From: Trichostrongylus colubriformis | Lineage: Eukaryota > Nematoda > Chromadorea > Rhabditida > Trichostrongylidae | Length of the DNA stretch: 64,000 nt | NCBI GenBank assembly: GCA_963978905.1 | Contig: OZ022258.1 | Location: forward strand, 56,652,591 to 56,716,590 | Direction: 5' to 3' | In this document: piece after piece, positions 46,545 to 57,945 of the stretch | Layout of the letters: each line of letters begins with the position of its first letter | How positions within the stretch are numbered: position 1 is the first letter of the stretch | Position numbers and translations under genes: made by a program | The notes under the pieces: generated by a model | Told to the model about the DNA's origin: nothing | What the model saw: only the letters and a program-made list of their open reading frames with translations | The model's database searches: none

Positions 46545-49409
46545 AGGTCAAAAACTCTCAAAGTCACTGCTAATAACTACTTCTTTCACTCCTCTTTCAC
46601 TAAAATAAGGGATAGGACCAACCATTACTATATTAAGGAATTTGGTAATAATAACAATGGCTGTAACTGTAATAATGTCTGCAGAGTATGTAATATAACT
46701 AACAATGATAATAGCATCACATCTCACGTCACAGGACTCAGAGCCAATACCTATAAAGAAGCAGGCACTACATGTAACACTAAGAATGTAGTATATTGTC
46801 TCACGTGCGTGGAATGTGGTATACAATATGTAGGAATGACTACTAGGAAGCTTAAAGAGAGAATTAAAGAACATCTGTCCAATATATCCTCACATAAACT
46901 TAATTCGCCACTCTATAACCACTTCTTCACCTGTAATAAAGGAATTACTGTATCCGTATTGGATTCCATCAGTAACAATGATAGAAAAACGCTGTTAGAT
47001 AAAGAGTTATTTTGGATAAAACTTTTAATGACACCATACCCGTTTGGATTGAATGATAATATTAAAGGATATGGTAACATTACAAACGTGGATAACCCCA
47101 TCCTGCACCAAAATAACCCACCCTATTTCTCTCTTAAAATCATCAAGGAAAGATTTAATAGAGGTTCAAAGGACAAAAGTAATAGACATAAAAAGACTGT
47201 TACCCAAGTGATAGATGAAATAACTAACTTGGAAGGTACTTTCAATCTGGTACAATACTACAGATTGATAAAGTCACTGAGCAAGGTGGAAATCAATAAA
47301 TTGATTAGAGCATCTTGCAGTGAACAGTTTCTGTCAGCTGTAAGCAACAAGACAAGGTTTTTGATTTTATGTATATTAGCGCATTTGCATTTTAATAAGA
47401 ATGAATCTAGTAAACCCAGACTTTTGTGCCACAATGTAGTAGTGCAGTTTAGAAGTCGAATCTTCAATGAGATCCCATTTAATAAGATTTCAAACTCAGG
47501 ATATGTTAAACGCGTTTTAATGAATAACAGTGAGTCCAATATAGCATATACTCCCATTAGAATTATTTTTCGATATAATAAGGCTATATCAAGTAAAATA
47601 TTTAACTATAATAGGATACTTACATCGTTAGATGACACTAAATTGGAAGAGATAATCAAAGGAAGCTGTGATTGTAATAGTGATAAAAATATTAGATATG
47701 TTAATGCACATCATGGTCATGTCATAACAGGAGATCTGAGCATCATCGAGAACGATGCCTTTAGGGAAGTCCTTCTTAAAGGCACTAAATTCAGAATTGA
47801 CACGGGTATCACTAGATTTGAAGTCCAAAAGATATACTGGGATGTTGTCAAGCAAATCATTACCTTTTTCCGTAACAAGTACAAAATCAATACTACTAAG
47901 ATAAATATTTTAAATAAGTTTTATAATAAGTGCTTCCATAATAAGATAAAACCGCTACTGACACATGACAACATTAAAAGCCAAAGGGCAGGAATTTCGC
48001 CTAATCATATTAGAGACTATCATAAGAAATTTGTGTTTTGCCCTCTCGATAAAGCCAGCAATAATTACGGTATTATTTGTAAAAAATTTTATGTTACTAC
48101 CATAATGGAGGAAATGGGTATTAGATATGATTTTAATAACAGGACCTTTGTTAATCAATTCACAAATAATACCTATGAGCTTATACCGGATACTTGTAAG
48201 CTTACACTTATCAGTAGACATGAACTCTTTTGCACAAGAAACAGTCTACGTAATGAAGCAGTAACAGATCTCCCGGTTATCTATGCACTACCTAAGTTAC
48301 ATAAAAACCCGGTTAAATTTCGATTTATCACCGGAGCCTGTAGGAGTAGTGTCAAACCTTTGGCCAAGGAACTCCATGTAATTTTCTCACATATTAAACG
48401 ACATTTTATAAATTACTTACGTATAATACAGGATAGAAATAGATCTATGAAAACTTATTGGGCTATTAACAATATCAACATAAGCAGAGAACTTTGCACC
48501 GTCAGGCACGATAATATGAAATTATATACGGCGGATTTTACGGATATGTTTACCAACTTGGAACATAAATTGATAATTAATAATATGCAACAATTACTAC
48601 ATTTATGTTTTAAGAATTCGGGAAAATCTCTTATTGCTACTAACGGATACATGGTTTACTATACTGAAGGCCGTGTATTTAAAGATAAGTTTAGATATTA
48701 TAATAGCACCGACCTTCTTTTTTTAATAGATTTTCTATTGAAAAATAGTTATTGTATTTTTGGAGGTAAAGTGTTCAAACAAAACAAAGGTGTTCCTCAA
48801 GGTGGTAACTTCAGTCCACTTTTAGCCGATCTCACCCTTTCGGTGTTAGAATACAATTATTCTAAAAATACTAAGTATAGTAGTAATAAATTGTTCATTC
48901 CATATAGATATATGGATGATTTATTAGTCCTGCACAATCAAAGTGAAGCAGATATAGATAAATGCATTAAAGAGGTTTATAAGGATGCCATAGAGGTTAA
49001 AAAGACTCACTACTCCGAAACTAGCAGTAATTATTTGGATTTAACTATTGTAATAGATGCGAACAAAGCCATTACCAAATTGTATAATAAAACGGATGAT
49101 TTTGATTTCAAAGTTATAAGGTTTCCACACTGCGATACTAACATTTCCATAAACACTAAAGCATCAGTCATATATACAGAAACCCTTAGGATAGCCAACA
49201 CCTGCACTGAACTACATGTATTCTTGGAAAAGGTACAGGATATGTTCACTTTTCTGGTATGTAATGGATATTCTAGAGAATTCATAACGTCTAATGTTAT
49301 CAAATGTATCTATAAAAACAAGTTCATCGGCTATAAGTATGATATTATAGATGATCTCAATAAAATTAAAAAACTAGTAAATACAATATTAGGACAGCCT
49401 TCTGTTTAA
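46545..49409 (+). CDS. Penelope-like GIY-YIG / reverse transcriptase protein, open frame of 954 codons without an upstream ATG
   Basis: The frame is open from 46545 to the stop at 49407-49409. An upstream cysteine cluster, GCNCNNVCRVC (about 46659-46691), resembles the zinc-binding motif of Naiad-type elements. The GIY-YIG core follows as VVYCLTCVECGIQYVGMTTR (about 46788-46850). The reverse transcriptase has YALPKLHKNP, FRFITGACRSSVKPLAKEL, ADFTDMFTNLEHK (motif A), NKGVPQGGNFSPLLADL (motif B), PYRYMDDLLVL (motif C, about 48900-48930) and NYLDLTI. No stop or frameshift breaks these domains. The first ATG in frame falls inside GIY-YIG, so the true start must be a non-ATG codon, an upstream exon, or the frame of 46408-46608 (ATG at 46408) after a frameshift near 46545. 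Codon use is much more AT-rich than the neighbouring receptor exons, which suggests recent arrival. Confidence 0.88.
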   Translation, partial: RSKTLKVTANNYFFHSSFTKIRDRTNHYYIKEFGNNNNGCNCNNVCRVCNITNNDNSITSHVTGLRANTYKEAGTTCNTKNVVYCLTCVECGIQYVGMTTRKLKERIKEHLSNISSHKLNSPLYNHFFTCNKGITVSVLDSISNNDRKTLLDKELFWIKLLMTPYPFGLNDNIKGYGNITNVDNPILHQNNPPYFSLKIIKERFNRGSKDKSNRHKKTVTQVIDEITNLEGTFNLVQYYRLIKSLSKVEINKLIRASCSEQFLSAVSNKTRFLILCILAHLHFNKNESSKPRLLCHNVVVQFRSRIFNEIPFNKISNSGYVKRVLMNNSESNIAYTPIRIIFRYNKAISSKIFNYNRILTSLDDTKLEEIIKGSCDCNSDKNIRYVNAHHGHVITGDLSIIENDAFREVLLKGTKFRIDTGITRFEVQKIYWDVVKQIITFFRNKYKINTTKINILNKFYNKCFHNKIKPLLTHDNIKSQRAGISPNHIRDYHKKFVFCPLDKASNNYGIICKKFYVTTIMEEMGIRYDFNNRTFVNQFTNNTYELIPDTCKLTLISRHELFCTRNSLRNEAVTDLPVIYALPKLHKNPVKFRFITGACRSSVKPLAKELHVIFSHIKRHFINYLRIIQDRNRSMKTYWAINNINISRELCTVRHDNMKLYTADFTDMFTNLEHKLIINNMQQLLHLCFKNSGKSLIATNGYMVYYTEGRVFKDKFRYYNSTDLLFLIDFLLKNSYCIFGGKVFKQNKGVPQGGNFSPLLADLTLSVLEYNYSKNTKYSSNKLFIPYRYMDDLLVLHNQSEADIDKCIKEVYKDAIEVKKTHYSETSSNYLDLTIVIDANKAITKLYNKTDDFDFKVIRFPHCDTNISINTKASVIYTETLRIANTCTELHVFLEKVQDMFTFLVCNGYSREFITSNVIKCIYKNKFIGYKYDIIDDLNKIKKLVNTILGQPSV

Positions 49410-50089
49410 ACTTAGTGTCCCAACCCTCACTTCCTTCACTCATCTCTATTCCTGACATCAGCTACTACTTTTAACCGTTCTGACATCACTCTATGTACAC
49501 CTTTTCATTAGATACACATAATCCGTTTTATTCACTGTCTTTGGCGCGTTTAATTAGGAATAGGTTGATGTCGCGCCCCAATCAACTAGTGGTTACACGA
49601 GGTGTTGCCTGCCTGTTGCCTGACTATCAAACCTATTATATTATGTTTCGCCTTCTTGGCGGGTTTCTTCGCATATAAATGCTTGGGCGTTCTCTCTTAT
49701 TATTTATCTACGACTCATACTTGTAACTTTATTAATCTTCACCCATTTACATTTGCTGCTCTTGTATATGCGTAAATTTATTGCAGTTCGGTCATATTCT
49801 TTCTATTCACATCACTAACCAACGCATATTGCTTTAAATGTTTCAGGATTATTTTATGATGGTTGATTATTGGCATGTTTGGCTCATATAGTTATTGTGG
49901 ATACATATATTACCACTGCACAGGTATGCCTTTCAAAATTATTTCCTTTTTTTACTGCATATATTAACTATTATTTCTTTTCTTTATTGGTGGAAGTATT
50001 TACTTACTTGTTTGTTTATTTCATGCTTTGATAATTTGTTAACGGTCATAGTTTATTTTAATTTCTTACACCTTTTTAATTACTCATTT

Positions 50090-50180
50090 GTTTTCATCAG
50101 CACCTCACTCACTGACGAGCCTCCGGGTGCTGATGAAAACATAGTGGTTCGTCTGAGTTAGGAGGCGAAACGAGCCACTA
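50090..50180 (+). ncRNA. Hammerhead-ribozyme-like motif in the 3' region of the Penelope-like element
   Basis: Three segments match hammerhead junction strands exactly. ACTCA-CTGACGA-GCCTCC (50107-50124) is stem I, core and stem II. TAGTGGTTCG-TC-TGAGT (50142-50158) is stem III, cleavage UC and stem I. GGAGGC-GAAA-CGAGCCACTA (50161-50180) is stem II, core and stem III. All three helices pair (5, 6 and 10 bp, one G-U). Their linear order is permuted relative to a nested hammerhead. A separate perfect 15-bp hairpin (50090-50104 with 50126-50140) overlaps it. Hammerhead motifs are known in Penelope-like elements; activity of this form is inferred only. Confidence 0.55.
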
Positions 50181-50894
50181 AAACATTTCTTTACTTAAAA
50201 TTACATTGTAATCACTAACTTCTTTTCCTTTTTTCCTTAACTAGTTGTTCATGATGAATGAAGAGTGGGTGCTCCGTATGCACATGCTTACCCCCTTCGG
50301 GGGCTTGTGAAGGCAGTGCTTGGTATGATGGTATGAGGCGAAGAGAACCATTTGAAAGTTTTGGTTTTAAGTAATTTTTTAACAATTTTTCTCTTACCCC
50401 TGATGTATTCGACGAAAGTCAAACAGAATGCTCTCGTCCTGGGCATTATAACGGTAGAACAAAAAAAAAATATGTTTTATAGAAATCCGAATAGAAGTCG
50501 AGTAAGTGGGAACAAACTGCTGTGATTGCCTGTCAACAGCAAAATGTAATTGCCAAGTGTTTAAGCGGTCGGTTGTCAGCAACAGATTACAGTAGTCGCT
50601 ATTGGTCACTGAGGTGTTCTTATTCAGGCCTATATTGATGCAAAAGATTGAAGGAAAGGAAAAGTTGTTCTACTGTGCTCGAAAAACAATAACAATAATC
50701 ATAATGACGAAAGAATTGCCCACATAGTTACTGTAATAGCATTTCATAAATAGAATTTATGAGCCTGCAAACAAGCAGCTGCATTCAGGTCTGCTGAAAA
50801 ACACATGACTAATGTGTTTGCAGATACATAAATTCAAATGTTTTCTATTTTGACGAGCAACAATTCAGTGCGGTATCAGATAGAGCACCCGCAA

Positions 50895-51195
50895 AAAGAA
50901 GGCTGAGGGGGCGGGGTCTCCAGCTTAATGCCCACCCCGTCGTCCGCCGCGGACGCAAACGCATAGTGGAAACAGAAAATTACGTAAAGAGCCCCACTCT
51001 TCGTCTCCGACTACAGTGGACATGGGTGCAGACACTTACATTGCAGCCCCGCCTCATCGTCCTTCACTTTGAGAAGCTGTATCTTAGCCGGATTCACAAT
51101 TTTTCGCGTTGAACATTGCTTGCGGCTCCTATCAAGCATATACAGTAGAAGTATGGGTAAAAGAGAAACTTACTTTCCCGCGCACAATTCCTTCA
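50895..51195. mobile_element. T1-family MITE, diverged
   Basis: The centre (CCGTCGTCCGCCGCGG near 50937) and right arm (through CGCGCACAATTCC near 51193) match the T1 family. The left end is lost. The right flank is TTCAA, as in other decayed copies. Confidence 0.55.
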
Positions 51196-51529
51196 AACTG
51201 GAAAATCGTGAACGGAACTTCAGCAGTACTCTTCACTATTTGGAAATCTGTATAGTACTCTGTGTGACCTAGTGGGAAAGGAAAAAGTATTTGCATTTTC
51301 CGGTGGATAATAAGGAAAGTGGATAAAAGGCCTATTTAGATTTATGCAGCAGTCCTCATACATTTGCTTCTGACAAAGACTTCGCATCCCGTTACCGAAT
51401 CAAATCCAATCCGACCAAGAATCCTGCAAGTTACTTATGGGGGACCACCTCTACCAGAACTTTTTTGAATTTTATTTCCACGTATATAAACCTTCTTTTT
51501 TTAACTCTGGAACTGGTGTAGTGACAGGT

Positions 51530-51785
51530 GGCGCATATATGTACATGCTTGCTATGCAGGGATCAAATCCTACACCAATGCCCGCCTGAGCCAATGTAGC
51601 CTTCTATCCCTCCACGGTAGGAGATACCAGACTCACCTGGAGGATAAAAGCACTGACTTGTACATCGGCTGACCCCGGCAAGTATTTGTATAGACCAAAT
51701 CGCATTCACCTGCCACCACAGTTCTGAATGGAATTAGAATGCGTGGCGCACCCTACAGAAGGGGTTGATTAGCTCTAAAAACTTT
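51530..51785 (+). repeat. SINE-like dispersed repeat, copy 3
   Basis: It holds a T-arm-like CAGGGATCAAATCCT (about 51557-51571), then GCCCGCCTGAGCCA and the conserved tail including GCACTGACTTGTACATCGGC. It is the longest of the three copies. Confidence 0.55.
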
Positions 51786-53039
51786 ACTCCGCACCCCTTG
51801 TCACTTGCGAACCTTCCTAACCTTTCCACTCATACGTGCATTTCATCGCTACGCAAACGGCCCTGCTCACGTCACGTGTCCGCGAGCATCCGCATTCGAA
51901 TGATGATGCTTTCTTTCGAGAAAAAAATTTCAGTTAGTTTTTGCACCACACTCGTATCTGTCTATCGCGGTCATACGCAATGTATAAACCTTAGAAAACG
52001 GCGTCGTTGTACCTCGCACGAGTCCCTAAATGTGTAACCACAATCCGATAACTGTGTTTCGCATTCGCGCACACTCATTAGCGGCTTGCTACAAAAATTT
52101 CGTTTCTTTTTCTCCCTCAGAATCAGCATATCTGATGGAATTTTTTTTGAATTAAGAGCCGCCGAAAAATTAAAAAATTGCAACGCGGCCCACGTCTTCA
52201 TGTGAGGATTAGCGGCTTTATTACTAGTCTCCTTGGCTGCATATTTTGGGTAGTGTCTCTACCACTCCCATTTTGCAGTTTTTGCTCGATAACGATTCTG
52301 TTTCCTTACCCATGACCCTCAGGTTCACCATACTCCTCCCCTCCATATAAAGGCATATGCCCTCTTTGGGTCGGCCTTATCAATTACTTCATCTTTTTTG
52401 AAAGTGCACCATGTCTGTCTTGAAGGAGAAATCAGAGGTGTACCGTTGCGTGTTTGAGTTATTGACTTTAGCTATTGTGGTGCTATAGCAAAAAAGTGCA
52501 TCAAGAGGACGACGGGAAACAAAACGGAAGCACGGCGAAACTAGATTTACTTGTAGTTCTACCATCAAGCAGGAAGTGCGGTAGGGGATTTTATTTTCTG
52601 ATATAACATTGAAATTGCTGCAATGCGCCATAAACCTGTCACTTGGTATTTCGTTGAAGTGGCTGTGAACGGAAGTTCGATACTTCACGATCTACCTCTT
52701 GTGACACCGTGTAGACTTTTCAGATACAAAAGAAAAACTACTGTGACTAAGACGACGAGTTAATAGCGGTTATTTAATTCGCGGCTTTTAAACTATTTCC
52801 CAAGGCAGCAGGAGCGCTAGTTTTGTAGTACCATGGGCAGTGAAGCGGAACGGCTTTAAGGCGGGGAGAATAAGAACGGCAATAAATGCTAAAATTCAGA
52901 AAAAAATGGCCACCCTCTCCACAGTGATTTCCGCATGAGCGAATTGCGCATTGCTCTGCTTCACCGTATAATGATTGGGTCATGGATCTGTGATAGGTAT
53001 CTAGCGGTGACATGCATAGTATAAAGCGCTCACTTGTGG
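51786..53039. other. Intergenic, nothing recognised
   Basis: Open frames up to 99 codons (52389-52688, -) carry no motif. I see no gene. Confidence 0.4.
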
Positions 53040-53497
53040 CAAAAGCGTATACAGTGGGATTCTTCTTCTCACATCAAAGGCATTGTTAAAGGTAATTCTG
53101 GGAAAATATGTTACTGAAAGCAGGGATTGCAACAAAATGCAGCATCAAAGAAAAACCGGATTGAAACTGTTAAATCCCGAGGAAACCCTACTACCATTGG
53201 TCATCATGGGGATGCTGCATTGATGCTGCGCTAGAGCTTGCATTCGGGATCTGTAGAATGGACCCTAGGGATTACCAGGAAATCTTACGAGATCATCTGC
53301 ATGGCAAGCATGAAGTCCACCTCAATCCTATGGGGAATCTTTGGGTCATCGTTAGGATGGTGTATGCCAATAATTGCCACTTTCAAGCACGAAAGAGCTT
53401 GCAGGGTTTGGATGCAGGAATGCTTCGAAATCTTATCTTCAGTATGCCAAATATAATAGATTATTCGATGTCACTCTTAAGCAAGGGAGAGCCGTAG
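53040..53497 (+). pseudogene. Tc3/Tc1-like transposase fragment
   Basis: The plus strand reads, through stops and an internal deletion, a segment with MDPRDYQEILRDHL followed by HLNPMGNLWVIVRMVYANN and GMLRNLIFSMPN. These correspond to the mid and C-terminal parts of Tc1/Tc3 transposases, whose usual motif is LNPIENLWG...VYAN. The block with the second catalytic D between the two pieces is missing. No terminal repeats were found. Confidence 0.65.
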
Positions 53498-55705
53498 AAT
53501 ATCAGCTATTTCACATGTACTAGTAACATTGATAAATCATTTGTTATCTCGAATTGACCATATGGTCATGAAACGGTGCAGAAACCAAAATATATTCAGA
53601 AAAGGCTGAAAAGGAAGATATTGTGATCAAAACAGGTGTATCAGAACTTCTGTGGATCCGAAAAAAATTACGAAACTTCTCAGTGGGTTCCTAATTTTGG
53701 AAACGTCAAATTTGGAGGTGACCCTATAATTATGAAACGAACTGTACGATCAAATTGTGTTTGAAATCTTCAACAAGTTTTTCGGCCTGTATTTGTGACG
53801 CCTTGCTTTTTGACGATTTCCAAGTGCCATTCGTTATTCATCACCATTGTTTTTTGGCTGTCACGAGATCGCAGCACGCAGAAAAAACGAGAGAAGTCAC
53901 CTGTACTAATTAAAAGATCAACAGTTTGCTTTCAGATGGTCCAGGAATCAATAAATGCAGGCTGAGCATCGGCTAGTCAAGTTGGTCATTGTATGAGCGA
54001 ATCTCATTCAAATGCCGCGCTAACGCCTTGGATAGAAGTAGTGTGCGTGGTGTATTTTGAGAAAGGAATTGACAAATTTGGAATGCTTTGTTGATTTTAT
54101 GCTTTTTGAAGGAGTGCAGCTCATCCCACCCACATGTGTGAATGTGTCCCTAAGAAGCCATGGCCAAATTTCAGTTATGACATTCGTGGCTTTTCTCACC
54201 CGCTGGGTAATTCCTTCGTTTTGTTGCTCGCTAAGGCAAGCGTACACACATTTACATGACTCTGCGACCTTGAATGGAACGCAAGTGCATGACGCATCCC
54301 ATGGGGAACTTTCGATATCAGATACTACTTCGCTTCCACATTATCTTCCTCCATCCTTATGAAAGAAATGTGGTGAGCTTGATCCTAATTTTTTGCTGCA
54401 AAACTCAGCACCTTGTGTCGTATACATTTGTACGGCAAGTAAATTTGCGTTGTACCGCTTTCATCAATTGTCGTTTGCATTTTTTCTGATGTTGACAGAG
54501 AATTAAATTGAATTTGCCGACGTTTATGATTTATTGAGCTCAAAAATTGCCCTTCAACTCACACCAAGGTCATCTTACTCTTAAAAAGGGCAACGATCAT
54601 CATCGGCGAAGAATCGAATCAGTTACGTGACGAGATCGGAGATCCTTTGCGAAATGTTACGTCAAGATTCTATCAGCATGCTGATGATGGCGCTCAATGC
54701 AACTGTTAATCACATGATATGTTATCAGTTTGGGCGCTCAGTGAGATAAGCAATGAGACAAACTATGATTGTACCTACTTGTTGTAGGGTAATCTAGTGA
54801 AGAATCTTACTTGTAAATGATATGGCTGTAGAATGAATTTTGAGACATTTTTTTCAAAGTTGTCTGGAAGTTTCAAAAATTCTGTAGGTGAAGTTCATCA
54901 CGAAAGTACCCAGTACATCTGAGAGTTCATTTGAATTGTTCCAATTTCTATGACTGATAAAAATAAGGTGTTTAAAATGAGCTGTGGAGTATCGCTTTCC
55001 GCGATTCGTAATCCCTCTCGGACGTCATACGCTAGCAAAGCGTCCATAGCAGTCGGTAACGAACTTATTTCAAATTTGTATTTTATTATTCTTGAGTTGA
55101 GATTTCGCTCTGTTGAACATTTTCATCCTTTGGATATTTAACAAATCTCTCCATATGAATAAATATAAAACATTTTTCAGAAAAAAACCAAAGTCTTATG
55201 AAATCAAAAGAATATAAAATAACGCCGAAAATTTCCTTAAAACTAATGTGTATTATGGAAAAATGTCTTTGCCTCGACTTTTTAAAGAAGTGCCTCGTAC
55301 TTACTTGAAAATTGTGAAGTACAACAAATATTCTCAAAACAAAATCAATCCTTCATTGTTAACCACCACTTGCTCTTTTTATCGATTCGCTGCCCCACGG
55401 CCATTTATCTGACACAATCTTCTCTGCATATCAAATCTAGAAACTTAAATTTCTTGTGGGCCTAATTTTTTACTTGCTACTTTTTATTTAACTATTCCTT
55501 GTTTTCTCCTCCTTTCTACCCTCCTTTTTCATAATTTAACTCTCTTTTAGTGCTACCGTCTCCTATTCTAGTTTGTGGCACTAAGTATCTTTATAAGCGC
55601 GCTATCGAATCACATCATATCCTATCACGACTTTTCTTTTCACCTACCCCACTTCACAGAGGAGCCTCGAAGGTTGGCGAAGGCAGTGGTTTGTACGAGG
55701 ATATA
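53498..55705. other. Intergenic, nothing recognised
   Basis: AT-rich with only short open frames (longest 101 codons, 54057-54362 +) and no motif. Confidence 0.4.
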
Positions 55706-56595
55706 TTAGGTTGTCCCAAAAGTCTTGTAGTATTTTTTTCGATCATCACTTTTTATTTTTTTTTCGTCCAACAAATAACAATTAGGCAACAACGCATTGA
55801 CCATTGTTATCGGCAACCCTCTGCCACTTTATAAGAAAATCGTTGATTCCCTTCTCCCAAAACTCTGGGTTCTGAGAGTCGAAGAAGTCAGCGATCGCCT
55901 TCGTAAGCAAGTCATAATCAACGAATTTTCTCTTGGCCAGGAAGGATTCGAGAGGATGGGTAAGGTGATAGCCAGAAGGGGCAATGTCTGGAGAGTATGG
56001 CGGGTGGGGCAGCACATCCCAGCCGAGCTCCTATAACTTGGCCTGGGTACTTTTCGCGAAATGGGAGCTGGCGTCGTCATGAAGAAGGGAGACCGCGGAC
56101 CTTTTCCGGCACTTTTCTCGAACAGCGACGGCGAGCTGCCTGAGCTGGTGGGTGCATACGGCAGCGGTGACTGTCTCGCCTTGTACCAGCACCTCGCGGA
56201 AAAGCATTCCTTCCGCGTCCCAGAACCAGCACAGTCCCAAGCGTGGTTTGTCTTTCATGTCAATCTCGCCGTTGCTGAAGCTGATGAACCAGCGGCGCAC
56301 GGTCACGTAGCTCACACATCCCTTGCCCAATGCAGCGCTGATGGAGTGGCAAGCTTCCGTCGTTTTGGTGCCGCAAGACCGCTCATAATAGATGACACCG
56401 CGAGTTGGGTGGGTATCGACAACGGGCATTGTAGCTCTCTCACGGGATCTGGTGGGTCAATATATATATATATCTTCCTAGAAAGCTTAAGGAACGTTCT
56501 ACCATATTCCTGAACCGCCTGGACCTGCCTCGAAGTGAACATGAAATACTGATTTTTTTTTTGGAAAATACTACAAGACTTTTGGGACAACTTAA
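55706..56595 (-). mobile_element. Mariner element, internally deleted
   Basis: The 890-bp element has terminal inverted repeats beginning TTAGGTTGTCCCAAAAGTC and TTAAGTTGTCCCAAAAGTC, with TA duplications at 55704-55705 and 56596-56597. Intact mariners are about 1.3 kb. A TA-dinucleotide run (56459-56472) lies in its 5' leader. Confidence 0.9.
55782..56429 (-). pseudogene. Mariner transposase remnant
   Basis: On the minus strand a helix-turn-helix N-terminal part (TTEACHSISAALGKGCVSYV, then VRRWFISFSNGEIDMKDKP) is joined directly to LCWFWDAEGMLFREVLVQGE. The section that normally holds the first catalytic D is deleted. The later pieces HDDASSHFA and HPPYSPDIAPSGYH carry the second and third positions of the DD34D triad. 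A TAG at 56031-56033 interrupts the frame just before ELGWDVLPH. The copy cannot encode an active enzyme but keeps both ends. Confidence 0.88.
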
Positions 56596-56884
56596 TACTT
56601 ACAATTAGACTAATCAATCTGCATATGTGACATGTAAACAGTACCGCGGTGACCAATTTCTGCGCATTATGAAGGCAAGGGAAAGTAGCGTTTAGTTTTG
56701 GTGAAGCAAATGAGAAAGACGTTGTCCGGAAATCGTAAAAGTCGGTTCCATTTGCTTTCGGTATTATACATTCTGCATTGGTTTCAGCAACTTTCACATC
56801 AAATTTCATCTCTCATGTGAATCTTCTGTCCACTAAGTGTTATAGAAGGTTCGGAAGACCTAGATATATCACAAACACCTTTCT

Positions 56885-57290
56885 TACCCTTTCGTCTGAT
56901 TGCTGTTGTTTGTTGTTCTGCTTATTGCACATCATCATGAATGAATCAAATACACCCTACGAGACAACAAATGACATTTGCTACATCGAGTAACTCGAAA
57001 AGGTGATGTTACGGTTCGAAGAGGTGCGCGGGAGACGCGAATACAGACCACAGCATCGCTCGTATCCGGGCTTCTCTTCTGATTATGGCTTCTCACCTGG
57101 GATGTTCGCTTCGACCGTCTTCCTCTTTCTTCCGACCCCTCTCGGTTCCTTCAATGGTAAGGGCTAACTTTAATATGGTTATTGATCAATGGATTACCGG
57201 CAAGCACAAGTCCAAGTCAAGGGAGATACTTGGTAAACCACCTGAAGGCGCTAATGGGGGCATAGCAGTAGACCCCTTCCGGTTTCTTTA
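56885..57290. repeat. Dispersed repeat matching the interior of the T2 variant and its right flank
   Basis: Sequence from about 56885 to 57150 matches 21120-21390, and 57152-57285 matches 21826-21950. The T1 MITE at 21395-21819 is absent here, so this shows the uninterrupted form (GGTTCCTTCAATGGTAAGG at 57143-57161). Confidence 0.65.
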
Positions 57291-57945
57291 AATGCCTGGA
57301 GTATGATCCAAAGGAAGTGCAAATGGGTAACCCATGGAAAACACATTTTCCAATTGGATTACTTCTGACAAGTGAAACCATTACCTCCGCTAGAACAAAG
57401 CAATCATCGCACATTCCGTCGTATTCTATTTCAAGCCCTTATCGATGCCCTTTGTACCAGTTCACCATACTGCATGAGTATACAGGTTCTTATATGGGAA
57501 CACGCTTACCTGTGCAGCTTTACTTGCAATTTGAAATGATTGAATTTACGCTCACAATCTTTATGAAATGACGATAATACCTTTTTTGACGATAATACCC
57601 AGCAAGTTGAGATTGATATACAAAAATGAAAGCAACAACGCGATGTGGCCAGTGGTCATAATGAAATCTACGGCGTGATCAAAGTTTTCTAGGATACCTC
57701 ACACACTTGTGTCCATCCAGAATCGTGGTGGCATTTGGATGTGATTTCGTCTAAACAATAGTCCGGCTTGATAGTCGATGTTCAACTGAAGACTTTGATG
57801 TTTTCCATATGGCTACTGCATCAATTCAGCAAACCCGGAGGCATGAAAGCCCGTGAACCCAAGCACGGTCTCTCCGAAATATGATCGCTGAACCTCTTTA
57901 GTGAGAGTTGCTCGCTCCACTTGTCACTACGCCAGATCTCTTTGA
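57291..57945. other. Intergenic, nothing recognised
   Basis: No motif-bearing open frame and no repeat match noticed. Confidence 0.4.

Larger units (their letters stand above)
46408..50180 (+). mobile_element. Penelope-like retroelement with N-terminal GIY-YIG (Naiad/Chlamys-type layout)
   Basis: One long AT-rich open frame is followed by about 700 bp of T-rich 3' region ending in a structured hammerhead-like motif. Canonical animal Penelope elements carry GIY-YIG at the C-terminus. Here it precedes the reverse transcriptase, which is the permuted layout described for the Naiad and Chlamys clades. No flanking direct repeats or target duplication could be found by eye, so both limits are provisional. 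Confidence 0.8.

Noticed and set aside
50130..50170. A standard nested hammerhead using the second CTGATGA (50130-50136)
   Set aside because: The sequence between it and GAAA does not form a stem II, so only the CTGACGA at 50112-50118 fits.
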